A DNA stretch of 64,000 bases from Bacteroidales bacterium UBA4293 (GTDB taxonomy: Bacteria; Bacteroidota; Bacteroidia; Bacteroidales; Bacteroidaceae): positions 1-64,000 of the forward strand of contig DGVD01000012.1 of assembly GCA_002395835.1 (NCBI GenBank). Direction: 5' to 3'. Below, one piece after another: positions 8,195 through 17,339 of the stretch. Each line of letters starts with the position of its first letter. The first letter of the stretch is position 1. A model generated the notes under the pieces. That model saw only the letters and a list, made by a program, of their open reading frames with translations, was not told where the DNA came from and ran no database searches. The translations under genes and the position numbers were made by a program.

Positions 8195-10574
8195 ACTCTT
8201 TCTTCAGCTCCACAGCGGGGTTCGTCTTAGCTGCTTTCAGGGTTTGCCAGAGCACGGTTCCGAAGGCGATGACCAATGAAATGATGACTGCCACGGCGAA
8301 TATCCAGCTGTACCCCTCTATGCGGTAGGCAAAGCGCTCCAGATAGAGCTGTGAGGCCCATATAGCCAGCGGAATGCCGATGATGCAGGCTATGCCCACC
8401 ATGACCATATAGTTCTTCACGTTTCGCCAGATTTCATGCATCACATCCGAGCCAAACACTTTGCGGATGGCTATCTGCTTGGTGTTCTCATCGGCAAAGT
8501 AGGTACTCATGGCCAGCAATCCCAGCAGGGCTATCAGCACGGAAAGCACGGCAAAGAGCTCTACCAGCCTAAGGGTACGGCGTTCAGGCTCCAGTTGCTT
8601 GTAGTTCAGTTCTCGCATGAATCCATAGAGCCAGGCTGGTTCTTCTGTGCCCGACTGCTCCAGCCTGTAGTCCCGATAGGCCTTACGGATGGCTTCGTCA
8701 TAAGATTTGTCCTCACCCGTAGTGCCGATGAGCAGGCAGTTGGAATAATTCAGCTCTTCTGCCTTGGTCACGATAATGCCCCCGTTGGGATTGATTTCTT
8801 TTGAGGATGCCGAACTGGTGGGGAAATCATGTACGATTCCACCGATAAACTCAGGCTGGGCACCGTTCATATTTATTCTTCGGGGGAATGTGGTAGTGGT
8901 ATCAGATACACCTGCCGCACGGAAAGCCGATTCGCTCATCCACAGCGAATGCACCAGCGGATGATTGAAGTCTTCCTCCACTTCCAGTCCTAATAGCTGG
9001 AAATAAGTGGAGTCGCAAAGAATGACTGGCATATCTACATGGTGCTCCTCGTCCACCTTTACGCCTATGGTCATGTTTATGAGTCCAGGCATTCCGCGTC
9101 CCATGCCTACCTTTGTAACGAAAGGAAGTGCACGTACTTTATCCTGAAATAGCTTTGCCATGTCATAGTCGCGTGCCGAGTATTCGATGTAGTAGAGGTT
9201 GTCCACTGCCGCATGGGTAGGGCGTGAAAGCATGTGCTGCATCTGGGCTTCCATCACCAGGGCCATGGCGATGAGGAACACAGCCAGCACGTTCTGCACC
9301 ACGATGAAGACACGGCTCAGCACCATCTTGTTTTTCCGGCGGAAGGAACCCTTTATCACGTCGATGGGTTTGTAGCGTGAGGCCACATAGGCAGGGAGCA
9401 GTCCGCAGATGGTGCCTAAAATCAGAATCACAGCCAGGTAAGCCAGGATATACCCCGGAGTCATCATGAATGAGAGTCTAACTCCCATCTCATCGAATGC
9501 AGCTACCACCTCTGGGTCAGTGGTAGATACCAGGTTGTTCATCATAGGTGCCAGCAGGTAGGCCAGTATCAGGGCTGCCACAAAGCACATGGCCGTGAAG
9601 GCCACAGACTCTACGATGTATTTCCAGAGGATGGCGTTACGATCGGCACCCAGAAGGCGACGGGTCGCCATCTCCTTGGCACGCTTTCCGGTGAGTGCCA
9701 GGTTCAGGTTTACATAGTTGAAGATGGCCGATAGGAGCAGCAGGAGCACCACCACGCTAAGAAGGTTCAGCATCTGCTTGTTTCCAGAACGGTTCAGTCC
9801 CGTGGGGCTTCCTTCAAAGAAGAAGGCCTCGTCCATGCGGTAGGGTTTCCACTTGTCCACTCGTTCGGCCTTCCAGGTCTCATCGTAGTTCTTGTGTAGG
9901 AGAGCCTTTACTTTGGTCTGCATTTCAGCCAGGTCGGCATCCTGTCGCACGCGGAACCAAGTGGAATAGTTGCCTATGCTGTTGAAACTCTTGCTCTGAT
10001 TGGCAGCCCAGCTATTGGAAATGTGGGTGATGACCTCACAAGGCATGAAGTACGCATCCTCAAAATCGGCATACACGCCCTTGATGGTGCGTTCCGTTTC
10101 ATCCACTTTGATGGTACTGCCCACTACACTTTCTCCGTTCTGGGCTATCTGGTTTGCCAGCGATTGGCTGATGAGAACATCGGTCTTACTTGCAAAATCC
10201 TTTACATTTCCTTCTATGATTTGGTACTCAGGGAACACCTGGAAGAATTCCGCATCGGCCTCCATACCTGTTCCTCTGACCAGGTTCTCACCTATCAGGA
10301 TGGTAGGTTGCCACAGCAGGGCCATGTGCGTCACTGCCTCTACCTCGGGGATGTTTATCTCCAGCTCTTCCTTGTCCCAATAAGTAAGGCCCAAGAACTC
10401 ATCACTGCCCATCACGAAGGTGCGTTTCCACTCTGGAGACTCGTGTGCCACCTCATTCTGCTGCACCACATAGCTGCCTATGAGGATGACAAAGGCTAGA
10501 CTTACAGCAAGCCCCACCGCCTCAATGACGGTGTAGAGCTTGTTGCGTGAGAGAAACTTGAGATAGCTTTTCAT
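8193..10574 (-). CDS. FtsX/MacB-type ABC transporter permease (array copy 1)
   Basis: The longest of the four array permeases at 793 residues. The lobes are recognised by 'RAKEMATRRLLGADR' and 'QIAIRKVFGSDVM'; note GSD where copies 2-4 have GGT. The N-terminus MKSYLKFLSRNKLYTVIEAV is the same as in copy 3. A first periplasmic domain of about 240 residues and a second of about 200 give the binding surfaces. The gene starts ten bases after the ATPase stop, so it is translated from the same message. Family knowledge supports an export permease working as a dimer with the ATPase. Whether it pairs with itself or with another copy cannot be read from sequence. Confidence 0.9.
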   Translation of the reverse strand: MKSYLKFLSRNKLYTVIEAVGLAVSLAFVILIGSYVVQQNEVAHESPEWKRTFVMGSDEFLGLTYWDKEELEINIPEVEAVTHMALLWQPTILIGENLVRGTGMEADAEFFQVFPEYQIIEGNVKDFASKTDVLISQSLANQIAQNGESVVGSTIKVDETERTIKGVYADFEDAYFMPCEVITHISNSWAANQSKSFNSIGNYSTWFRVRQDADLAEMQTKVKALLHKNYDETWKAERVDKWKPYRMDEAFFFEGSPTGLNRSGNKQMLNLLSVVVLLLLLSAIFNYVNLNLALTGKRAKEMATRRLLGADRNAILWKYIVESVAFTAMCFVAALILAYLLAPMMNNLVSTTDPEVVAAFDEMGVRLSFMMTPGYILAYLAVILILGTICGLLPAYVASRYKPIDVIKGSFRRKNKMVLSRVFIVVQNVLAVFLIAMALVMEAQMQHMLSRPTHAAVDNLYYIEYSARDYDMAKLFQDKVRALPFVTKVGMGRGMPGLINMTIGVKVDEEHHVDMPVILCDSTYFQLLGLEVEEDFNHPLVHSLWMSESAFRAAGVSDTTTTFPRRINMNGAQPEFIGGIVHDFPTSSASSKEINPNGGIIVTKAEELNYSNCLLIGTTGEDKSYDEAIRKAYRDYRLEQSGTEEPAWLYGFMRELNYKQLEPERRTLRLVELFAVLSVLIALLGLLAMSTYFADENTKQIAIRKVFGSDVMHEIWRNVKNYMVMVGIACIIGIPLAIWASQLYLERFAYRIEGYSWIFAVAVIISLVIAFGTVLWQTLKAAKTNPAVELKKE

Positions 10575-10584
10575 TTATTCTTTT

Positions 10585-11265
10585 TTACAGTTCGTTCTTT
10601 ACATCGTTTACTATCTGACCGTCGAAGAGGTCGATGGTGCGCTGTGCGCAGGCCGCATCACGCTGAGAGTGTGTTACCATGACGATGGTGGTGCCTTCCT
10701 GGTTCAGTTCCTTCAGCAGGTCCATCACCTCCTTACCGTTCTTGGAATCCAGGTTACCGGTAGGCTCATCGGCCAGGATCAGTTTAGGGTTTGCCACTAC
10801 GGCACGGGCGATGGCCACACGCTGCTGCTGACCACCTGAGAGCTGCTGTGGGAAGTGCTGTGCACGGTGGCTGATGTTCATGCGTTTCATGATTTCAGTG
10901 ACCTTCTGCTTGCGTTCAGAGGCACTGATGTTCAGGTAGCGCAGAGGCAGCTCAATGTTCTCAAAAACGTTCAATTCATCGATTAGGTTGAAGCTCTGGA
11001 ACACGAATCCGATGTTTCCCTTACGGAACTTGGTGCGCTCCTTCTCCTTGAGCTTTCCTACCTCCGTATTCAGCAGCTGGTAGCTTCCGCTGGTAGGGTT
11101 ATCCAGCAGTCCCAAAATGTTCAGCAGGGTAGATTTTCCACAACCGGAAGGGCCCATGATAGCCACGAACTCGCCGTCCTTGATTTCAAATGTTACACCG
11201 TTCAGTGCAGTAGTCTCGATTTCTTCCGTGCGGAAGATCTTGGTAAGATTTGTTACAGTAATCAT
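10585..11265 (-). CDS. ABC transporter ATPase of the MacB/LolD type
   Basis: Soluble ATPase of 226 residues, the usual length for this branch. Walker A is GPSGCGKST (about 38-46), the signature is LSGGQQQRVAIARA (about 142-155), Walker B is LILADEPTG, and the switch histidine is in VMVTHSQ. It is the only ATPase in the locus although five permease genes flank it, one upstream and four downstream. It therefore probably powers all of them. It sits 25 bases behind the preceding permease and 10 before the next. Such proteins bind the cytoplasmic loops of FtsX-type permeases and drive mechanotransmission rather than classical substrate translocation. Confidence 0.95.
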   Translation of the reverse strand: MITVTNLTKIFRTEEIETTALNGVTFEIKDGEFVAIMGPSGCGKSTLLNILGLLDNPTSGSYQLLNTEVGKLKEKERTKFRKGNIGFVFQSFNLIDELNVFENIELPLRYLNISASERKQKVTEIMKRMNISHRAQHFPQQLSGGQQQRVAIARAVVANPKLILADEPTGNLDSKNGKEVMDLLKELNQEGTTIVMVTHSQRDAACAQRTIDLFDGQIVNDVKNEL

Positions 11266-11290
11266 AATTCTATTGTTTTTAAATTGTTTA

Positions 11291-13654
11291 TTATTCGTTT
11301 TTAAGTGATTCTACAGGGTTGGCATTGGCTGCTCTCCAGCTTTGCAGGGTCACTACCAGCAGGGTGATGGCCCCTACCAGTGCTAGGGCTACCAGGAAAA
11401 TCCACACCGGTACAGGTGCCTGATAGGCAAAGCCGCTGCGCCAGGTAGTCATGATGTAATAGGCCACAGGAGCAGCCACTACGAAGCTGATGCCTGCCAG
11501 CAGAAGGTATTTCTGGTTGATCATGCCCAGGATGCTCTCTACCGTAGCTCCATTCACCCGTCTGATGGCGATTTCCTTCTTTAGGAACTGCGTCTCAAAG
11601 AACACCAGTCCGATGATACCGATGATGGCTATCAGGAGGGCTACTACGGAAGCAATGGTGATGAGCTTGCCCAATGATTGTTCGTCTTTATACATATTCT
11701 CAATCCACTCGTCCAGGTGGCGAACGTTTACCTGGTCTGGTTCTCGGGAGGGGTCAAAGGTGCAGATAGCTTTCTTGATATAGTCGGACACTTCCTTGAA
11801 GTCGGCTCCCGGAGCAGTCTTCACATACATCATACTGAAGTCTCTCCACTGCGTCTTTCCCCAGATGTAGAGTGCCAGCGGACCCATGGAGTGCTTAAGG
11901 CTCTTGAAGTTGAAATCCTTCACGATGCCCACAATCTGGACATCACCCACATGTCCTCCTGTGGTGCTGCCCACGTGGAACTGGGGGTACATTTGTGTAA
12001 ATGTCTCATTCACAATCATACAGCCCATTTCGTTTTGGTTGTCCGAAGGCTGGAAGTCGCGTCCGTCCGCCATCTGGAGTCCAAAGAACTTCAGGAAATC
12101 ATCGGTCACTGGGAGCACCTCCATGAAAATCTGCTTGCCGTCTACGGTGCGTCCCCAACCCATTTTCCCGTCGGATACAATCGCGTTGTCGGCAAAAGTG
12201 ACATCCACAATCGATGGGTTCTGCAGCAGGTTGCTTTTTAAGGCCTCATGCTGACCACCGGCAGCGTAGCCGCACCACACTTGCAGGATCTGCTCCTGAC
12301 TGAATCCCATGTCCTTTTTCGACATAAACTTCGTTTGTACATTTACGAAAAGTGCCGTTAGGATAAAGATAAAGGAGAGGACAAACTGCAGGGCCACCAG
12401 TGCATTGCGAAGTTTTCTGCCTTTGACTCCGGTGCCGTAGGACCCCTTCAGTACCAGTGCAGGAGGTTGTGAAGTGGAGTAGAGTGCAGGGGCAATGCCT
12501 GCCACGATGGCTGAAAGGAGGGCTACCACCAGCGTCAGCACCAAAATACCGATGTTATCTGGTACTTTCAGACTGTCTGATACGTAGGAAGCCCATGAAG
12601 TTCCGGCTACTACGTGCATGATGACACAAGCTAAACCAAAGGCTGCCAAAACCAGGAGTCCTGCATGCAGCAGCTGCCTTCGGATGAGTGAGCCTCTTCC
12701 TTCACCCAGCACCTTACGGGTATTGATGTTCTTGATGCGGAACGGAATTTCAGCAAAGGCAAAGTTGATGAAATTGATAATGGCAATCGCAATGAGCAGT
12801 ACCGCAATGGCAGCCAAAGTGAGGGTAATGGTTTTATTGGCAGAAGCAATGTTGGCCCTTACATCCCGTTCATAGTGAGCATCGTGCAGGTTGGTGATAC
12901 GGAAGCCCTTGCGGTAGATTTCAACCTTATCTTTATCGGTTTCATCGCCATCCAGATAGGGAGCTATCGCATCCAGCATGGCAGTTTGGGTCTCTGCAGC
13001 CTGCTGTGGGTCCTTGAGCTTTACGAAAGCATTGTAAGACCATTCGCTAGAATCCTCCAGAGAACCTTTCCCGATGTTTGAGATAATCCCGAAATGCATG
13101 CTGTAATTGCGGTGTGTATCTCTGAATACTCCCACGATACGAGACGTCACTTTTTCACCCGTCTGGAGTGTACCCGTCTGGAGTGTCTTGCCGATGGCAC
13201 TTTCTTCACCGAAGAACATTTTTGCGAAGGCTTCGTGCAGCACGGCAGTCCCTGGGGCCGTAAAATCTTTGGCAGAGCCTTCTACCCATTCAAAGGGGAA
13301 GACAGAGAACAGGGTGCTGTCAACGAGAGCGGCAGGCACGGTGATGGCCGATTCTTTGTCGCCTTCCCGGTAAAAGACCATATCTCCTTGGTTCGACAGG
13401 GTGCCTATGGCTTCGATATTCGGGCTACCGGTCCTCATGGCTTCAATAACCGGTCTGGAGAAGAAGGTACTGAATAGTCCATTGTCCATCCAGTTGTTCT
13501 CCAAACGGAACACCTGCTTGTGCCCCTCGAAGTTCTTGTCATAAGTGGCATCCCAGCGCACCTGCACCATCAGGATCATGGCTGCGGCAAATGCCACACT
13601 CATACCTATTATATTAATCAGCGTAGAAACGCCTGTCTTTCTGAATAATTTCAT
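11291..13654 (-). CDS. FtsX/MacB-type ABC transporter permease, divergent fifth copy
   Basis: At 787 residues it has the same two-lobe layout as the four array permeases but clearly belongs to another subfamily. It starts MKLFRKTGVSTLINIIGM, its lobes carry 'FRIKNINTRKVLGEG' and 'KEIAIRRVNGATV', and it ends 'ANANPVESLKNE'. It stands between the adaptor gene (3-base gap) and the ATPase gene (25-base gap), the usual place for the permease of a minimal adaptor-permease-ATPase set. It may thus be the original permease of the pump, with the four others added later. Its substrate is unknown. Confidence 0.9.
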   Translation of the reverse strand: MKLFRKTGVSTLINIIGMSVAFAAAMILMVQVRWDATYDKNFEGHKQVFRLENNWMDNGLFSTFFSRPVIEAMRTGSPNIEAIGTLSNQGDMVFYREGDKESAITVPAALVDSTLFSVFPFEWVEGSAKDFTAPGTAVLHEAFAKMFFGEESAIGKTLQTGTLQTGEKVTSRIVGVFRDTHRNYSMHFGIISNIGKGSLEDSSEWSYNAFVKLKDPQQAAETQTAMLDAIAPYLDGDETDKDKVEIYRKGFRITNLHDAHYERDVRANIASANKTITLTLAAIAVLLIAIAIINFINFAFAEIPFRIKNINTRKVLGEGRGSLIRRQLLHAGLLVLAAFGLACVIMHVVAGTSWASYVSDSLKVPDNIGILVLTLVVALLSAIVAGIAPALYSTSQPPALVLKGSYGTGVKGRKLRNALVALQFVLSFIFILTALFVNVQTKFMSKKDMGFSQEQILQVWCGYAAGGQHEALKSNLLQNPSIVDVTFADNAIVSDGKMGWGRTVDGKQIFMEVLPVTDDFLKFFGLQMADGRDFQPSDNQNEMGCMIVNETFTQMYPQFHVGSTTGGHVGDVQIVGIVKDFNFKSLKHSMGPLALYIWGKTQWRDFSMMYVKTAPGADFKEVSDYIKKAICTFDPSREPDQVNVRHLDEWIENMYKDEQSLGKLITIASVVALLIAIIGIIGLVFFETQFLKKEIAIRRVNGATVESILGMINQKYLLLAGISFVVAAPVAYYIMTTWRSGFAYQAPVPVWIFLVALALVGAITLLVVTLQSWRAANANPVESLKNE

Positions 13655-13657
13655 GGT

Positions 13658-14914
13658 TTAAAATACTAATACATCACTGTCTCCATACGTTTCATACCCA
13701 GAGGTAATCACCTTTTCTCCTGGCTCTAAGCCTTCCAGCACCTCGTAGTACTGTGGGTTCTGTCGGCCGATGCGGATTTCACGCTTCACGGCCTTGCTGC
13801 CGTCCTTGCTCATCACGTAGATCCACTTTCCTCCGGTCTTCTGGTAGAAGGTACCCCGAGGGATGATGATGGCTTCTTCGGGCTGTCCCAGCTGCAGGTT
13901 CAGGTAGTAGGTCTGACCGGCACGGATGTTGTCTGGTTGCTCCCCAGCAAACTTGAAATCGGCCTTGAACTTGCCGTCTCGTACCTCCGGATACACTTTC
14001 CGGATAACGGTGGAGAAGGTGTCGCCCTGACGCTCAAAGGTAGCCTCCAGCCCCGCAATGACGCGGTCGATGTAGTGCTCATCTATCTGAGCCTCCACCT
14101 TATAGTTGCCCACGGAGTTGATCTGTCCTATCTTGGTTCCGCTGGCGATGGACTGACCCAGCACCACATCCAGCAGACCCAGCTCTCCGTCGATAGGAGC
14201 CTTCACGATGAGGTTCTCCTTCCTGCGGCGAATCATCTGCATGTTCAGCACCATGTTCTCCAGACTCTCCTCCATACGGTCTATCTGGGTGCCTCGGTAG
14301 AGGCTGTCCTGCTTGGAACGCTGACGGATAAGGTCGTGTTTCTGCTGTGCCAGGCGGTAGTCCTCCTGTGCTTTCAGGTAGTCCTCCCGGGCTATCAGCT
14401 TATCATTATAGAGTGCCTTCTGCTGTTCGTAGGCCCTGCGCATACGATCCACCTGGGTGCTGTACTCCAGCTCGTTCTGACGGATGTCCAGCTTCTGCTG
14501 CTCCATCTGAATCTGAGTGTTTCGGAGGATATTCTCCTTCTCTGCCAGTTCAGCCTCGGAGTTCAGGATCTGCAGGTCCAGATTGTCGTTAGAGAGCACC
14601 AGGATAGGGTCTCCAGCGCTGACCTTGGAGCCCTCCTCAATGAGGATTTTCTCCACGATACCCCCTTCCTGAGGGCTGAGCTGAATGGTAGTCATGGGTT
14701 GCACACGTCCGCTGATGCGAATATAGTCATTGAATTCCCCTTTCTGTGCGGTAGAGACCACCACAGCGTCCTTATCCACCCGAAGGGTCTTGTTGTTTGG
14801 TCTGGCTATCAGGTAGGTGATGAAAGCCAGGAGCAATGCTCCGAACCAGTAGGGGAGTGCCTTCTTGGTGAATGCCACCCTCCAGCCTTTTACCTTTTCA
14901 ATTGTCTTATCCAT
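13658..14914 (-). CDS. HlyD/MacA-type periplasmic adaptor protein
   Basis: The 418-residue membrane-fusion protein has one N-terminal membrane helix (about 20-38). Next come the first half of a lipoyl-like domain ('PQEGGIVEKILIEEGSKV', about 82-99), a long helical hairpin (about 110-230, rich in Q, E, R and L), the second half of the lipoyl domain ('VKAPIDGELGLLDV'), a beta-barrel and a membrane-proximal domain. The adaptor bridges the inner-membrane permease and the TolC-type channel. The start lies four bases after the channel gene's stop, and the permease start follows its own stop by three bases, so the three are tightly coupled. There is no lipobox, so it is membrane-anchored by the helix. 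Confidence 0.92.
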   Translation of the reverse strand: MDKTIEKVKGWRVAFTKKALPYWFGALLLAFITYLIARPNNKTLRVDKDAVVVSTAQKGEFNDYIRISGRVQPMTTIQLSPQEGGIVEKILIEEGSKVSAGDPILVLSNDNLDLQILNSEAELAEKENILRNTQIQMEQQKLDIRQNELEYSTQVDRMRRAYEQQKALYNDKLIAREDYLKAQEDYRLAQQKHDLIRQRSKQDSLYRGTQIDRMEESLENMVLNMQMIRRRKENLIVKAPIDGELGLLDVVLGQSIASGTKIGQINSVGNYKVEAQIDEHYIDRVIAGLEATFERQGDTFSTVIRKVYPEVRDGKFKADFKFAGEQPDNIRAGQTYYLNLQLGQPEEAIIIPRGTFYQKTGGKWIYVMSKDGSKAVKREIRIGRQNPQYYEVLEGLEPGEKVITSGYETYGDSDVLVF

Positions 14915-14918
14915 ATCT

Positions 14919-16307
14919 TTATTGTTCTATATAATCTATACCATTGTAATATTTCACTACTGCCTGTTTGATGAGGTACTTGAAGAGGGAGTTCATCTCA
15001 TCGGCCTGAGCCTTCAGGTAGTTGTTGTTCGCTGTCTGGAACTCCAGTGGGGAGATCAGTCCCTGCTCCAGTTTCTTCCGGTTCAGTTCATAAGCCTCGG
15101 CCTGTACCTCAGCCTTCTGCTGAGCCTGCAGGTAGGCAGTGGCACTACCGTCACGGTCCTGGATGGCTCTGCGCACTTCCGACTCAATATCCCTGCGTTT
15201 CTGCTCCAGTTCTGCCGTGGCTTTTTGGTAGGCATGCTTTTTCTTGGAAATCTTGGAATGCCGGCTCAGACGGTCCCAGAGCGGGATGGAGAGGCTCACC
15301 TCCACATACTCACCTCGGTTGTTTTTAAACTGGTCTTTAAAAGGTGCGGTCTCTGCCCCCTGGTAGGTATAGTAGCTGGTGCTCCATCCGGCATAGATAC
15401 CGATGGAAGGCAGGAGCTGCCATTTAGCCGTGCTCAGTTCCCTGCGGGCATTCTGCTCCTGCCACTGGGCAATCTTCACTCCGGGATTGTTGGCCAGGGC
15501 ATAGTCCACTACACTCTGTGCATCTGTTCCCTTTTCTTCCAGGATATTCTCTTGCAGGGTGGAGGCAGGGGTGGAGAGTTCGTTCAGGTTGGTGGGAATC
15601 ACCAGTTCCTCCTCTTCTGGCCAGAACATCAGGTCGGAGAGAATCATCTTCTGGTCCAGGTACATGTTGTGAGTGTTGGTGTAATCGTACTTCCGGTCGG
15701 CCAGGTCAGCTTCCATCTGTATGACGTCGGCATGTCCCTTCTGCCCCAGCTCCTCCTGACGGCGAGCTTTCAGAAGCGACTGTTCCGCAGCTTCCACCTG
15801 TTCCTGGTACACATCGGCCAGACGCTTGTAGTACACCACGTTATAGTAGGCTTCCATCACAGCCAGGCAGATATCAGCCTCCACCTGGTCCTGCTGGGAA
15901 TGAGCTATCTGCATGCCCGTCTTGGAAATTTTATAGTTGTTCACTGCCTGGAACCCGTCGAAGAGGTCGTACCCCACACTCACGCCGTAGTTGTTGTGGA
16001 ACGACGTGGTATTAAAATAGGTATTCGTCTGCGGGTCGATGCTACGACCGAAGTTGTAGTAGGCATACGTTTGTCCGGAGATGGTAGGGGTGAACAGAGC
16101 CAGAGCCGCGTCACGACGGGCAATCTGGGCATCACCGATGTCTGCCTTCTGGATACGCATCTTCGTAGAGTTAGAGATGGCATAAGCCATACAGTCCCGG
16201 AGGGTCATCACCTTCTCCGGAGCCTGTTCCTCCTGTGCCCAGGCAGAAGCCCCCATCAGTTTTCCGGCTGTAGCGAACAGGACTGTTATGAAAATCTTTT
16301 TTACCAT
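14919..16307 (-). CDS. TolC-family outer-membrane efflux protein
   Basis: The frame stays open upstream to 16421, but I place the start at 16307. There it gives a normal signal peptide (MVKKIFITVLFATAGKLMG, cleavage after ASAWA), and a sigma-54-like promoter lies at 16340-16355. That leaves about 462 residues, typical of the family. The mature protein holds two OEP repeats rich in Q, A, E and L with long helices. An early block 'VMTLRDCMAYAISNSTKMR' is the usual first repeat start. Known members trimerise into a barrel plus periplasmic tunnel that docks on the HlyD-type adaptor. It is the first structural gene after the regulators and heads the pump part of the operon. Confidence 0.92.
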   Translation of the reverse strand: MVKKIFITVLFATAGKLMGASAWAQEEQAPEKVMTLRDCMAYAISNSTKMRIQKADIGDAQIARRDAALALFTPTISGQTYAYYNFGRSIDPQTNTYFNTTSFHNNYGVSVGYDLFDGFQAVNNYKISKTGMQIAHSQQDQVEADICLAVMEAYYNVVYYKRLADVYQEQVEAAEQSLLKARRQEELGQKGHADVIQMEADLADRKYDYTNTHNMYLDQKMILSDLMFWPEEEELVIPTNLNELSTPASTLQENILEEKGTDAQSVVDYALANNPGVKIAQWQEQNARRELSTAKWQLLPSIGIYAGWSTSYYTYQGAETAPFKDQFKNNRGEYVEVSLSIPLWDRLSRHSKISKKKHAYQKATAELEQKRRDIESEVRRAIQDRDGSATAYLQAQQKAEVQAEAYELNRKKLEQGLISPLEFQTANNNYLKAQADEMNSLFKYLIKQAVVKYYNGIDYIEQ

Positions 16308-16339
16308 AGTCTGATTTTTAATCTTTATGCCAAACTTAA

Positions 16340-16355
16340 AACACTTCCCGTGCCA
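16340..16355 (-). promoter_or_regulatory. Sigma-54-like promoter for the efflux genes
   Basis: Read on the minus strand the site is TGGCACGGGAAGTGTT, close to the sigma-54 consensus TGGCACG-N4-TTGCW. The -24 half is perfect; the -12 half has GT instead of GC. The expected transcript start lies about 20 bases before the TolC-type start codon. It stands 56 bases downstream of a regulator-type palindrome, exactly as at the regulator's own promoter. Confidence 0.7.
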
Positions 16356-16399
16356 AACTTGTAAAATGCTGAAATACAGGAATATGAGAAAATAGTAAA

Positions 16400-16429
16400 G
16401 GTGTAAAATGTTGTAAAACACTTTACACC
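16400..16429. promoter_or_regulatory. TGTAAA/TTTACA operator, probable enhancer site
   Basis: TGTAAA-ACAC-TTTACA occupies 16412-16427. A further TGTAAA at 16402 makes a wider inverted repeat, GGTGTAAA...TTTACACC. Half-sites continue rightward (TTTTACAC, CTTTACA). Its place upstream of a sigma-54-like promoter fits an upstream activating sequence for the NtrC-type regulator encoded next door. Confidence 0.65.
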
Positions 16430-16457
16430 TTTTACACTTTCTTTACAGTGTGGAAAA

Positions 16458-17339
16458 TTATAGGAACCGCAGTTCAAAGACGGTTTGAGAAGCATCGCTC
16501 TTCAAGAGATTGATGCTACCGTTGTGGTTGCGCATAATCTGTCTAGAGATACTCAGACCGATGCCGGAGCCCTCCTTCTTGGTGGTGAAGAACGGGATAA
16601 AGATTTGCTCCTGGCTGCTCACAGGGATAGGTTTGCCATCGTTCCCCACCTGGATAATCACCTCATCGTCTTTTCCCAGCTGGGCTGTGATGCGGATGTG
16701 CTTAGCCTCTGCCTGGAGGGCATTTTTTATCAGGTTGATGAAAATCTGTGAAATCTGCCCCTCATCGGCATAGATCATGAGGTCCGGGTCTTGAGGGTGA
16801 TAGGAGCAGACAGCCCCGCACGAAGCCACAAACTCGCTGTTGAGGCCGATGACCTGGTTCATCAGCTCCTGCAGCACCAGGGCCTTCCTTACCGGTTTAG
16901 CCACCCCGCTGAGCTGACGGTAGGTCTGCACAAACCCAATCAGGTTCTTGGAACTGTCCGAGATGGTTTCCAGTCCAGCCTTCACATCCAGCTCACTGTG
17001 ACCGTTCTCATCCATGGACTTTGCCAAGGCATCGCTCAGGGAAGAGATAGGAGCCACCGTGTTCATGATTTCATGCGTGAGCACCCGGATAAGTTTGGTC
17101 CAGGAGTCCTGCTCATGAGCCTGACGCTGCCTCTCAAAGATGACACGGATACGGTTCAAGGTGCGGTTGAACTTGTTCTTGTCCTGGAAACGGAAGTTGA
17201 GCTCCCCATCCTCCAGGGCATCCATCATATAAGCTACTTTCTGGATATCCTTATGGCGTGTATGCAGCACAGCAACCACCGCCACCACGACTGCGACGAT
17301 GATTGCTGTTACTATGAGGTGCCATAGGGTAAACGTCAT
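16458..17339 (-). CDS. Short membrane-bound sensor histidine kinase
   Basis: Histidine kinase of 293 residues. One N-terminal membrane helix (about 7-27) is followed directly by a short linker, the phosphoacceptor region 'LIRVLTHEIMNTVAPISS' with His89, and an ATP-binding domain: N box 'FINLIKNALQ' with Asn206, NDGKP at 233-237 and GSGIGLS at 257-263. There is no periplasmic sensor domain, so it must sense the membrane, another protein or a cytoplasmic cue. A TTxK 'F-box' (FFTTKK) is present. The start overlaps the regulator's stop by four bases (ATGA), so they form a two-component pair. The gene ends just before the operator and promoter of the TolC-type gene. Confidence 0.92.
   Translation of the reverse strand: MTFTLWHLIVTAIIVAVVVAVVAVLHTRHKDIQKVAYMMDALEDGELNFRFQDKNKFNRTLNRIRVIFERQRQAHEQDSWTKLIRVLTHEIMNTVAPISSLSDALAKSMDENGHSELDVKAGLETISDSSKNLIGFVQTYRQLSGVAKPVRKALVLQELMNQVIGLNSEFVASCGAVCSYHPQDPDLMIYADEGQISQIFINLIKNALQAEAKHIRITAQLGKDDEVIIQVGNDGKPIPVSSQEQIFIPFFTTKKEGSGIGLSISRQIMRNHNGSINLLKSDASQTVFELRFL

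Noticed and set aside
13937..16364. Two long open frames on the plus strand (344 and 499 codons) opposite the adaptor and TolC-type genes
   Set aside because: They lie antisense to clear genes, their translations have no domain character and are rich in His, Leu and Val as expected of complement frames of GC-rich genes.
14919..16421. Start of the TolC-type gene at 16421
   Set aside because: That start would place the sigma-54-like promoter inside the gene and add a 38-residue hydrophobic extension before the normal signal peptide.
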